Of a stretch of DNA of 23,153 nt, positions 15,040 through 21,732 are shown piece by piece (position 1 is the first letter of the stretch; every line of letters starts with the position of its first letter). Both the position numbers and the translations under genes were made by a program. Source of the stretch: Candidatus Latescibacterota bacterium (GTDB taxonomy: Bacteria; Latescibacterota; UBA2968; UBA8231); assembly GCA_022827165.1 (NCBI GenBank), contig JAJDTN010000414.1, positions 1 to 23,153 on the forward strand, given 5' to 3'. The notes below the pieces were generated by a model. The model saw nothing but the letters and a program-made list of their open reading frames with translations. It searched no databases and was not told where the DNA came from.

Positions 15040-15273
15040 CTACGGCGCGTACGGATCCTCCGCGTCGAGGATCTTGCGCAGTGTCTCGTCGTCGCCGAAG
15101 CGGTTGATCTCGTCCTCGTAGGTAGCGTTCTCGGTGCGCACCTGCACCACGTGCCAGAGGATCCACAGAGCCACGCCGACGACGACCATCAGGCCTTCCA
15201 GGCCCACGAAGGGGTAGAGGGGGCCGATCTCGGAGATGTTGCCGCCCCAGCTCTCGACGTTTCCAGTAGCCAT
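15040..15273 (-). CDS. Single-pass small membrane protein next to the ammonium transporter, 77 aa
   Basis: I do not recognise the family. The ATG has a clear AGGAGA ribosome site. The protein has a short N-terminus rich in Gly/Asn/Glu, one long hydrophobic helix at about residues 19-45 (LYPFVGLEGLMVVVGVALW and onward, ending WHVVQV), and a 32-residue charged tail (RTENATYEDEINRFGDDET...) likely to lie in the cytoplasm. It begins 28 bases after the ammonium transporter stop on the same strand, where many bacteria carry glnK or an Amt-linked regulator. It has no PII-like fold. An accessory or regulatory subunit of the transporter is an attractive inference but unproven. Confidence 0.8.
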   Translation of the reverse strand: MATGNVESWGGNISEIGPLYPFVGLEGLMVVVGVALWILWHVVQVRTENATYEDEINRFGDDETLRKILDAEDPYAP

Positions 15274-15301
15274 GATTCTCTCCTGTGAGTTCCGAAGCGG
15301 T

Positions 15302-16669
15302 TCAGTCCTTGCCGAGTTCCGCGCGCTCGGCGTCGATGATGCCCTGCTCCTCCTGGGCCCGGTCGTGAGCGGTGGCGTAGTCGAGACCGGCCAGCTCGAT
15401 CTGGCGCGGGATGCGCAGGATCCCCGCGGCGCTGAGGATCTTGGCAGCGATCCAGCCGGGGATGAAGCCCAGCACCCCGAACATGATCACTGCGCCGACG
15501 ATCTGCCCCAGGGGGTTGATGCTGGCGAAGCTGCCATCCGGCGAGGAGGGGTAGCCCCAGAGCACGAAGCCGCAGATGACGACGCCGAAGAAGCCGGCGT
15601 ACCCGTGGACGGCCACGGCGCCCACCGCGTCGTCGATCCGGAAGCGGCGCTCCACGAAGTAGTGGACCTTGTACATGAAGACCACGCCCAGGGCGGCGAT
15701 GATCATCGCCTGCACCGGGTGGTAGAGGTCGTTGCCGGCCGAGGCGGCGATGATCCCCGCCAGGCCCGCGGAGTAGGTCCAGTAGGCGTCGCCCCGGGAG
15801 ATGATGTATCCGGCGAGGAGCCCGCCCGAAAGGGCCATGAGGAAGTTCACGGTGATCGCCGACAGGGTCGTGGGAGCGAGGTAGATGTTGGTGGCGGAGA
15901 AGAAGGTGCCGTCGCCGCTCTGCACGTCCCACATGGGCACGTTGCAGGCCACGTAGAACCCCCAGAAGCCGGTGTAGATCAGGAACAGGCCGATGGTGAC
16001 CAGCCAGGGGTTGCGGGGGTTCAGGCTCCGCGGGGTGCCGTCGGGGGCGAACTTGCCGATGCGCGGTCCGAGGACCACCAGGACCCCGAGGGCGAAGCCG
16101 CCGGCGATGGCGTGGATCACGCCCGAGGCGTAGGCGTCGTGGTAGCCGAGGATCCGCACCATCCAGCCTTCGGCGTGCCAGCCCCAGGCCGCGTCGATGA
16201 CCCAGAACACGGACCCGATCAGGATCGCCAGGATCCAGAAGGCCGAGGAGCGGATGCGCTCGATCACCGACCCGGAGACGATGGAGGCCGCCGTCCACGA
16301 GAACAGGAGGAAGGCCGCCCAGAACACGCCGTTGATCCGGGCCCAGCCGTCCGGGTCGCCGGCGCCGCCCATGTGGGGCCCCATGAGCTGGCTCCAGGCC
16401 GTCGCGTGGGGCGCCTCCACCAGCCCGCCGGTGATGCCCGGGCCGTTGGGCAGGGCGAAGTAGATCCACCACCCGAAGAAGAAGAACGTGATCGTCACCA
16501 GGGGGATCAGCATCGTGTTCTTCATCAGGGTGTGCATGTGGTTCTTGTGGCGGGAAACCCCCACCTCGTACATGCAGAACCCCACGTGGATGAAGAACAT
16601 GAGCACCACCGTGATCCAGTAGTAGAACTCGGTGAATATGACGCTGAGGGAACCAAGCTCGGTGGTCAT
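15302..16669 (-). CDS. Ammonium transporter, Amt/MEP/Rh family
   Basis: 455 aa with about eleven membrane helices. Amt proteins move ammonium across the inner membrane as a trimer. Key E. coli AmtB residues map to F123 (F107, gate), W162 (W148, vestibule), D178 (D160), H186 (H168, in SGVIHAIAGG) and H355 (H318, in DDAVGAVAVHGYAG); both pore histidines are kept. ERIRSSAFW (137-145) is the usual end of helix III. The stretch 72-113 is a longer extracytoplasmic loop than in AmtB, rich in Gly/Pro/His. There is no cleavable signal peptide. The C-terminal tail (from about 420) is polar and acidic. A GGAGGAG ribosome site precedes the ATG by a few bases. Downstream lie the 77-aa protein, the propeller protein and a formamidase. 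Confidence 0.92.
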   Translation of the reverse strand: MTTELGSLSVIFTEFYYWITVVLMFFIHVGFCMYEVGVSRHKNHMHTLMKNTMLIPLVTITFFFFGWWIYFALPNGPGITGGLVEAPHATAWSQLMGPHMGGAGDPDGWARINGVFWAAFLLFSWTAASIVSGSVIERIRSSAFWILAILIGSVFWVIDAAWGWHAEGWMVRILGYHDAYASGVIHAIAGGFALGVLVVLGPRIGKFAPDGTPRSLNPRNPWLVTIGLFLIYTGFWGFYVACNVPMWDVQSGDGTFFSATNIYLAPTTLSAITVNFLMALSGGLLAGYIISRGDAYWTYSAGLAGIIAASAGNDLYHPVQAMIIAALGVVFMYKVHYFVERRFRIDDAVGAVAVHGYAGFFGVVICGFVLWGYPSSPDGSFASINPLGQIVGAVIMFGVLGFIPGWIAAKILSAAGILRIPRQIELAGLDYATAHDRAQEEQGIIDAERAELGKD

Positions 16670-16744
16670 GCTCTCCTCCGTGGGGCTTGGGGCGGAACGG
16701 GGGGTTGCGGGGCAATAAACGGCGGGAGGGGCGGGGGGATCAAG

Positions 16745-16767
16745 GAAAATCCGGCCTCAACGGCCGG
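16745..16767 (-). terminator. Intrinsic terminator after the toxin-antitoxin operon
   Basis: On the minus strand CCGGCC pairs with GGCCGG (stem arms 16762-16767 and 16751-16756) around five bases and is followed by ATTTTCCTT. It lies 158 bases after the hepT stop and 76 bases before the ammonium transporter start, so it would end hepT transcription and isolate the two units. The rest of the 255-bp gap (16670-16924) holds no gene. Confidence 0.6.
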
Positions 16768-16867
16768 CACGGTCACACACGGAACACCCTTCATCACGTC
16801 GTCCCGAGGTGGTTGATCACCTTCACGGCGATTCGGCCCGGCTTACGCGGCCGTGGGGATTTCATCC

Positions 16868-16915
16868 GCGATGCGTCCTGGTGCCGGAGACCTCCGACGG
16901 TCCTGGGCGCATCGC
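16868..16915. repeat. 48-bp nested inverted repeat just after hepT
   Basis: Outer arms GCGATGCG (16868-16875) and CGCATCGC (16908-16915) are perfect complements. Inner arms CGGAG (16885-16889) and CTCCG (16892-16896) also pair, around AC. It begins nine bases after the hepT stop. No T-tract follows in either direction. It may be a processing or RNA-end hairpin, or a small palindromic element. Confidence 0.55.
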
Positions 16916-16924
16916 TTGACCCAT

Positions 16925-17296
16925 CTACTTGGAGTCCTCGCAGGTCGCGTTCAACAGGTTTCGCAACTGGGGCACCAGTTTCGGAATCGCGTCTTGAATG
17001 ATTGTCCAGATGATATCGTTGCCAATGCTCAGATAGCTATGAGCCAGCCGGTTGCGTGTCCCCACAATCGCATGCCAGGGAATGTCTGGATACGCCGCCC
17101 GCACCTCGCTCGGAATATGGGTCGCTGCCTCCCCGATCAGTTCCAGATTGCGCAGGGTGGCGTCATATGTGAGTTCATCGGCGATGAAGGCATCCCGATC
17201 CAGGCCCTCGGCATAGGACAGCACCTTCTCGCTGAATTCGATCATGTCCTGAATGTAGAAACGCCACTCTCGCGCTCCTTGCTCGGCATCAGACAT
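16925..17296 (-). CDS. hepT: HEPN-domain toxin, HepT type (DUF86)
   Basis: 123 aa. HepT is an HEPN ribonuclease toxin that cleaves tRNA or mRNA and is silenced when its MntA partner attaches AMP to a tyrosine. The catalytic Rx4HxY motif is intact: R81, H86, Y88 in RNRLAHSY. The helical four-bundle pattern and the RNLELIGEAATH block (49-60) are typical of the family. The start overlaps the mntA end by eight bases, so the two are co-translated. Base composition is lower in GC than the flanking operons, which fits horizontal acquisition. The toxin looks complete and active as read. Confidence 0.93.
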   Translation of the reverse strand: MSDAEQGAREWRFYIQDMIEFSEKVLSYAEGLDRDAFIADELTYDATLRNLELIGEAATHIPSEVRAAYPDIPWHAIVGTRNRLAHSYLSIGNDIIWTIIQDAIPKLVPQLRNLLNATCEDSK

Positions 17297-17579
17297 CGAT
17301 CACCTCCCGCTCCACGTAGGGGCGTATCTCGGCGCGCAGATCCTGATTGGTTGCCAAGTCCACGGGCCGCCCCAGCAGCTCTTCCAGGTAGCCTTGAGCG
17401 CCGAAGTAGCGTTGCCAATCCGGGGGGGCGCCGAACCGCACCAGGACGTCGACGTCGCTGTCGTCCGTAGCCTGGTCACGGGCGAAGGAACCGAACAGGG
17501 CGAGTCCAGTGACGCCAAAGCGTTGCGAGAGTATCTCCTTGTGGGTTCTGAGCACCTTCAGGACTTCATCTCTGTTCAT
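17289..17579 (-). CDS. mntA: MNT-domain nucleotidyltransferase antitoxin, MntA type
   Basis: 96 aa. MntA antitoxins neutralise HepT by AMPylating its active-site tyrosine. The minimal nucleotidyltransferase motif GSx10DxD is intact: G30-S31 and D42/D44 in ALFGSFARDQATDDSDVD. The start MNRDEVLKVL is preferred because it matches the family and has AAGGGAAG upstream. A second in-frame ATG at 17613-17615 overlaps the hicA stop as ATGA and would add 12 residues; use of that start would couple mntA directly to hicA. The downstream hepT start lies within the last codons. Confidence 0.92.
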   Translation of the reverse strand: MNRDEVLKVLRTHKEILSQRFGVTGLALFGSFARDQATDDSDVDVLVRFGAPPDWQRYFGAQGYLEELLGRPVDLATNQDLRAEIRPYVEREVIDV

Positions 17580-17611
17580 TGATCTGCTTCCCTTGCGTGC
17601 CGGTCGTCGGA

Positions 17612-17800
17612 TCATCCGATTCGTGGGACGTCGAGGTTCGCGCAGATCTCGCGGACGAGCAGGTTGTCCACTTCCACGTGGCGCGGAATGGCCGTCTGCC
17701 GGTCACCATGAGCGTTCTGCCAGATCGAATGCCGGCGACCTTCTCGCAACAGCGCGCAGCCGTGCCGTCGCAGATGCCTGAGAAGCGTCCTGCGCTTCAT
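17612..17800 (-). CDS. hicA: HicA-family mRNA interferase toxin
   Basis: 62 aa, normal length. HicA folds like a double-stranded-RNA-binding domain and cleaves mRNA in a translation-independent way. The active-site histidine is H24 in EGRRHSIW, preceded by KRRTLLRHLRRHGC (2-15); PRH (39-41) is the usual strand before the last helix, and the C-terminal helix is complete. Its ATG overlaps the hicB stop as ATGA, so the pair is co-translated in the order antitoxin then toxin. Too short to carry any other domain. Confidence 0.87.
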   Translation of the reverse strand: MKRRTLLRHLRRHGCALLREGRRHSIWQNAHGDRQTAIPRHVEVDNLLVREICANLDVPRIG

Positions 17801-18006
17801 GCAACGGAGATCTTTGCCGTCTCATAGCCGTCCCCAGCCGCCGATCGGGCCGCCTCGCGTCTGATCTCCAACATCTCCCCGAGCGTAACGGCGAGCGTGT
17901 CCACGAGTTCTTCGCGGGTGCGTTCCTGGCAGGTGACGCCGGGTACTTCCTGGATCCAGCCGATCCACCATTCGCCCCTGCGTTTTACGATTGCCGTGTA
18001 GTCCAT
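17797..18006 (-). CDS. hicB: HicB-family antitoxin (short form)
   Basis: 69 aa. HicB binds and blocks HicA. The sequence starts MDYTAIVKRRGEWWIGWIQEVPGV (in part), the degenerate RNase-H-like sheet typical of HicB, followed by helix TREELVDTLAVTLGEML (30-46). There is no C-terminal DNA-binding domain, so it is the short type and self-regulation must come from elsewhere or be absent. The ATG follows an AGAGGA ribosome site. A longer open frame to 18702 is a shadow of the dioxygenase gene. The stop is shared with the hicA start. Confidence 0.88.
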   Translation of the reverse strand: MDYTAIVKRRGEWWIGWIQEVPGVTCQERTREELVDTLAVTLGEMLEIRREAARSAAGDGYETAKISVA

Positions 18007-18037
18007 GTTCGTTCCTCTCTCGGCTAGGCCCAGCGTC

Positions 18038-18065
18038 AGAATAGGATGCCCTGCCTGAGCACCAA
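18038..18065 (-). promoter_or_regulatory. Possible promoter of the toxin-antitoxin quartet
   Basis: In the 89-bp gap before hicB the minus strand reads TTGGTG (18060-18065), 16 bases, then TATTCT (18038-18043), a partial match to a sigma-70 promoter. It is the most AT-rich part of the gap and lies about 32 bases upstream of the hicB start. Confidence 0.3.
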
Positions 18066-18095
18066 ATCTACTCTCACTCCCCTCCCACCGCCGAC

Positions 18096-18905
18096 TCACT
18101 CCCACGGATCCACCCCCGCCAGCTTCCGCCCCAGGCTGGTCAACTCGGCGGTCTTGCCTTCGCGGGCCTCGCGCTCCTCGGCGTAACGCCCCAGCCCGGA
18201 GAGCCGCCGCTGCCAGAAGTCGGTGCGCTTGCGCCGCGCCTCTTCGCTGTCGCCGGCGGCACTCATGGTGATGTACTGCGCCACGCGGGGACTGTCGCCG
18301 CGGTTGAGGCTCGCCGTGTGCGGCAGGGCGGTGCGCCAGATGACCAGGTCCCCCGCTTCGGCGCCGATGCGCCGCGTTCCCAGGGCCAGCAGGTCCTGGC
18401 CGCGGGGGTCGGCCCCCTCCGGCAGCTCGTCGAGCCACGCCTCCAGGCGCCGGTGAAACCCCGGCACGCAGACGAAGGCCCCCTGCTCGGCGGGCGTGTC
18501 GTTCAGGTAGAGGACGCCCTGCACCCCGAAGGGCAACGGACGGTTGTCCAGGGAGGCGTCCCAGTGCAGGCCGTGCTCGGGCGCGTCCTTGTCCCTGGCC
18601 GGCGGACTGATGCTCGCCCGGTCGTGGCTGACCCACAGCTTGTCGGTCCCCCAGACCTGGCTGAAGGCCCGGTGCACCCGCGGGGCGGTGCGGTTGTCCC
18701 ACATGGTCTGATGCTGGTAGATCTCGACCATGATGCCGCGCCGATCCTCAGGGTACCAGGTCCCTGAATCGTCCGGGTCCATGCCGGTGAAGGCCCACAC
18801 GGCGCGTGCCGTACGCTCGGCCTGGCCGCGGTCGATCACCTCACGGGCAACGACATACCCTTGTTCGGCAAAGAAATCGAGCTCTTCCCTGCTCAGGACA
18901 TCCAT
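18096..18905 (-). CDS. Phytanoyl-CoA dioxygenase-like (PhyH) Fe(II)/2-oxoglutarate oxygenase, copy 1
   Basis: 269 aa. PhyH-type enzymes hydroxylate or halogenate small molecules using iron and 2-oxoglutarate. The iron triad is H114-x-D116 in GLHWDASLDN and H196 in ALPHTASLNRG; R207 in SPR is the likely 2-oxoglutarate arginine. The N-terminal YVVAREVIDRGQAERTARAV (in part, 17-36) is the family's opening helix. The start at 18905 is chosen over the upstream ATG (18950) because AGGGAGAG lies just before it. Only remotely similar to the other PhyH protein at 20217. Gap to the upstream methyltransferase is 104 bases and includes a palindrome, so it may have its own promoter. Substrate unknown. Confidence 0.9.
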   Translation of the reverse strand: MDVLSREELDFFAEQGYVVAREVIDRGQAERTARAVWAFTGMDPDDSGTWYPEDRRGIMVEIYQHQTMWDNRTAPRVHRAFSQVWGTDKLWVSHDRASISPPARDKDAPEHGLHWDASLDNRPLPFGVQGVLYLNDTPAEQGAFVCVPGFHRRLEAWLDELPEGADPRGQDLLALGTRRIGAEAGDLVIWRTALPHTASLNRGDSPRVAQYITMSAAGDSEEARRKRTDFWQRRLSGLGRYAEEREAREGKTAELTSLGRKLAGVDPWE

Positions 18906-18990
18906 TGAGTGCTCTCCCTCTCGCTGGCTGGTTCGTTCAGGATCCGTCAACCTCGCTCCCCTTCCTGTTCATGCGCCGCGATGCCGTAGT

Positions 18991-19006
18991 TGGCGGTCAA
19001 CCGCCA
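18991..19006 (-). terminator. Palindromic hairpin directly after the methyltransferase gene
   Basis: TGGCGGT (18991-18997) and ACCGCCA (19000-19006) are perfect complements around two bases, three bases after the methyltransferase stop. There is no T-tract, so it may be a partial terminator, an RNA 3'-end stabiliser, or an operator for the dioxygenase gene downstream. Confidence 0.4.
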
Positions 19007-19009
19007 CCC

Positions 19010-20197
19010 TTAGTCGACATGTTGTCCGAAGGTGCTGCCGAGCAGCCCCTCGAGCGTCGGTGTCACCTGCCAGAAGTCCCGAAGCTCCCGGTACTCCCGG
19101 ACCAGGTCCGGGTCGCCGGGCGGCAGTCCGCGCCGCGCCCGGATCAGCAGATTCTTCGCGGTATGTTCGGGATCGACGAACTCCAGGACGTCGGTGCGAT
19201 AGCCCATGATGCGCAGCGTCAACGCGCGCAGGGCATCGGTCAGGATTTCGGCGGTACGCTGCTTGAGCACGCCATGGCGCAGCACCGGTTGGAACAGAGG
19301 CGCCTGGAGTTGCGGGCGCAGCTCATGCTGGCAGCAGGGCGCGGCCAGGATGATGCCGCTGCCCCGCAGGATCCCCTGGGCCAGCGCCTCGTCGGTGGCG
19401 GTGTTGCACGCATGCAGACTCAGCACCAGATCCGGCGGCCGCTCCAGCACGAGATCGGAGATCGCCGCCGTCCGAAAGCTCAGGTCGGTCCAACCCAACT
19501 CGTCCCGCAGACGGTCGCACTTCGTCACCAGCTCCCGGTCGCGGTCGATTCCGGTAACGCGGACCGGACGCCCCTGCATGTGGTGCAGGTAGTGATAGGC
19601 GGCAAAGGTGAGATAGGCGCGGCCGCAGCCGAAGTCCACGATGTCGAGAGGCCGCTCCGATCCGTTCGCTTCATCCACCACTTGCGACACGATGCGCAGG
19701 AACTCGTTGACCTGGCGGAACTTGCCCTGCGCCGGCGGACGCACGTGGCCGCTGCCGTCCATGATGCCCAGGGCCTGCAGAAGGATGTCCGGCGTCCCAC
19801 GCGGCAGGAGATGCCCCTTCACCCGGTCATGGGCGATGAGGGGTTGGCCGGACAGCGAGGCCGGGGTGCGGTTGATGAGAGGCTTGTCCTTCCTGCTGAC
19901 GCGCACATAGAGGTCGCCGGAGGTCGCCTGCAGGTGGAACTGCCGGAAGGGCAGGGCCAGCGCCTCCTCCAGCTTCTGCTCCAGGTCCGAATCGGCGCAG
20001 TTCTCGGTGATGTCCTTGCGGCCATCGAACCAGGAGAACTGCATCCTCGGCTGTCCCTGAATCAGGACGGGGCGCACCACCGCCTTGTGCCACTGGAGGT
20101 CGCTGCCCTGCCGCCTGCCGCTCATCGTCAGACGGAGGAAGGTCGCGTCCTCGAGGACCGCCCCGCGCAGTATCTCTCGATAGTCGCTCTCCGCCAT
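19010..20197 (-). CDS. Class I SAM methyltransferase, Methyltransf_32 (METTL25/TRMT13-like) type
   Basis: 395 aa. The C-terminal half is a Rossmann methyltransferase: SAM loop DFGCGRAYLT (188-197), acidic ribose residue in GIDRDREL (216-223), SLHACNTATDEAL (260-272), and the hallmark APCCQHEL (286-293). These last two blocks identify the Methyltransf_32 group, which includes eukaryotic METTL25 and bacterial proteins of unknown target. The N-terminal 160 residues hold a separate domain (ATFLRLTMSGRRQGS... FSWFDGRKDITENC) that could bind the substrate, possibly RNA; that is inference. The frame is open far upstream, but MAESDYREIL fits as a start 19 bases after the PhyH stop. Ribosome site weak. 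Last gene of the tight right-hand operon. Confidence 0.87.
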   Translation of the reverse strand: MAESDYREILRGAVLEDATFLRLTMSGRRQGSDLQWHKAVVRPVLIQGQPRMQFSWFDGRKDITENCADSDLEQKLEEALALPFRQFHLQATSGDLYVRVSRKDKPLINRTPASLSGQPLIAHDRVKGHLLPRGTPDILLQALGIMDGSGHVRPPAQGKFRQVNEFLRIVSQVVDEANGSERPLDIVDFGCGRAYLTFAAYHYLHHMQGRPVRVTGIDRDRELVTKCDRLRDELGWTDLSFRTAAISDLVLERPPDLVLSLHACNTATDEALAQGILRGSGIILAAPCCQHELRPQLQAPLFQPVLRHGVLKQRTAEILTDALRALTLRIMGYRTDVLEFVDPEHTAKNLLIRARRGLPPGDPDLVREYRELRDFWQVTPTLEGLLGSTFGQHVD

Positions 20198-20216
20198 GGC
20201 AGCGCGCCCCGGCTGA

Positions 20217-20999
20217 TCAGTCCTCCCGCCGCCGCCTCGCCGCGTCGCGCTCGCTCTCGCGCCAGGCCCGGTACGCGGGCGTGTCCACGTGGTCGTGCAG
20301 GGTCGCCCGCGTGCGGTAGGGCACGTAGCTGCCGATGTGCCACAGGGTGTTGCGGTAGAGGCAGAAGTCCCCGGCCCCGAGGTGCAGCTGGCGGGCGCCG
20401 GGCAGGGACCGGCAGTACTCCAGGCAGGCGCGCTCCCGCTCCTCGAAGGTGAGCCCCTCCAGCTCCGGCCGGGGCACGGGCCGCTCCGGGAAGCGCGCCT
20501 CCTCCCGGGGCAGGTCGGGCCGCAGGTGGGAGCCGGGCACCACCCAGGTGGAGGAGTCCTCGTAGAGGGCGCAGTTGAGCTGGTTGAAGAGGGCGGGGTC
20601 GCGGTAGTCGGCCTCCCAGCGCTCGCGGTCGAGGTCGAGAACGTTGTCGCGCCAGTCCCGGTGCCAGTGGGTGCACCAGGGCTCGTCCGCCGGCTCCAGC
20701 AGGACCCCGAGACCGTCCCGCAGGCCGAAGGTGTGCTCCGGCGACAGGGTCCTGTGGACGGCGTCCACCAGCTCGGGCAGCTCGGCGAAGTCGGTGAAGG
20801 GCCGGTGGTCGAGGTCGTACTCGAAGACCGGCTGCAGGCGCTGGGCCTGCGGACCCGAGCGCTCGCGGGCCAGCTCCCGGGCCCGCCGGCAGACGCGGCG
20901 CAGGTCGGCCAGCAGCGGCGGCGGCACGATCCCGGCGAAGACCGTGTACCCCAGCATGCCGTGCTCCTCGAGGTGGCGCTCGCTGAAGGTCCAGGCCAT
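20217..20999 (-). CDS. Phytanoyl-CoA dioxygenase-like (PhyH) oxygenase, copy 2
   Basis: 260 aa. Fe(II)/2-oxoglutarate oxygenase. The iron ligands are H113-x-D115 in CTHWHRDWRDN and H221 in NTLWHIGSY, with R229 or R231 as the cosubstrate arginine in YRTRATLH. TWVVPGSH (151-158) is the turn conserved in the family. It has the E-rich helical insertion (about 165-200) seen in many bacterial PhyH proteins. The ATG lies one base after the hydrolase stop (TGAGATG), so translation is coupled. A mix of dehydrogenase, hydrolase and dioxygenase in one operon suggests stepwise catabolism or tailoring of one compound. Confidence 0.88.
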   Translation of the reverse strand: MAWTFSERHLEEHGMLGYTVFAGIVPPPLLADLRRVCRRARELARERSGPQAQRLQPVFEYDLDHRPFTDFAELPELVDAVHRTLSPEHTFGLRDGLGVLLEPADEPWCTHWHRDWRDNVLDLDRERWEADYRDPALFNQLNCALYEDSSTWVVPGSHLRPDLPREEARFPERPVPRPELEGLTFEERERACLEYCRSLPGARQLHLGAGDFCLYRNTLWHIGSYVPYRTRATLHDHVDTPAYRAWRESERDAARRRRED

Positions 21000-21000
21000 C

Positions 21001-21726
21001 TCAGCCCATCTTCAGCGAGATCCAGCCGGTGACGAGCTCCACCATGGGGGCCGCATCGTCGCTGAAGACGTGGTCGGCTCCCCTCCGCGCCACCAGCTCC
21101 GCCCGCGGGGCCCGGGAGACGATCTCCTTCGAGTCCTGCAGGGGCACCACGTCGTCCTCGGTGCCGTGATAGAGCAGCCACGGCACCGAGACCTCGGCGC
21201 CCTTGTCGACGACCGAGCCGATGGCGGCCATGTCCCGCATATACGCGCTGGAGAGAGGGCAGTCGGGTTCGTCCCACATGCAGCCCTCGTCGGGGGTCAC
21301 GTCTCCGAACTCGCGCTCGGAGAAGGCCCGGGTGTGGACCATGCCGGCCAGCGACACGAGCCAGCCGATGCGGCGGTCGAAGCTCGCCCGCAGCACCCCC
21401 ACGGCGGCGCCCATGCTGTGGCCGACGTAGCACAGGGGCCGCTCGCCCACGGCGGCGAGGACGCTGCCCAGGTCGTCGACCTCCTTGGAGACGGTGCACT
21501 CGGCGAAGCGCCCCTCGGAGCCGCCGTTGCCGGCGAAGGAGAAGCGCAGGGCGTGGAGGCCGGCCGCCGACAGGCCCTCGGCCAGGGCCGCCACGAAGGG
21601 CCGGTCCTTGTTGCCGGTGACGCCGTGGCCGATGACGACGAGGCCCTCGCCGCGGCCCTCGTGCAAGGTGTAGTCGAGCCTCTCGCCCCGGGAGTTGCGG
21701 ATCTCACCGAACATGGGATCGTCCAT
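21001..21726 (-). CDS. Alpha/beta hydrolase (esterase-like)
   Basis: 241 aa. The catalytic triad is readable: S104 in the nucleophile elbow GHSMG (102-106), D191 in HGTEDDVVP and H219 in RGADHVF. The oxyanion loop is GHGVTGNKD (33-41), the HG type. There is no signal peptide or lid insertion of note beyond 131-160. The family includes serine esterases and C-C bond hydrolases, so the true substrate cannot be named. The AAGGAGG ribosome site abuts the ATG at 21726 with no spacer; an ATG at residue 5 is possible but would give a spacing of about 12. Gap to the upstream dehydrogenase is six bases. Confidence 0.88.
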   Translation of the reverse strand: MDDPMFGEIRNSRGERLDYTLHEGRGEGLVVIGHGVTGNKDRPFVAALAEGLSAAGLHALRFSFAGNGGSEGRFAECTVSKEVDDLGSVLAAVGERPLCYVGHSMGAAVGVLRASFDRRIGWLVSLAGMVHTRAFSEREFGDVTPDEGCMWDEPDCPLSSAYMRDMAAIGSVVDKGAEVSVPWLLYHGTEDDVVPLQDSKEIVSRAPRAELVARRGADHVFSDDAAPMVELVTGWISLKMG

Positions 21727-21732
21727 CCTCCT

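Noticed and set aside
18007..18702. Long frame fusing hicB to an upstream Arg/Pro/Gly-rich region
   Set aside because: It is a shadow of the dioxygenase gene on the same strand in another frame; hicB has its own ATG and ribosome site.
20198..21499. Methyltransferase as an 829-aa fusion
   Set aside because: The upstream part overlaps the PhyH and hydrolase genes in another frame and has antisense-type composition; MAESDY is a natural start.
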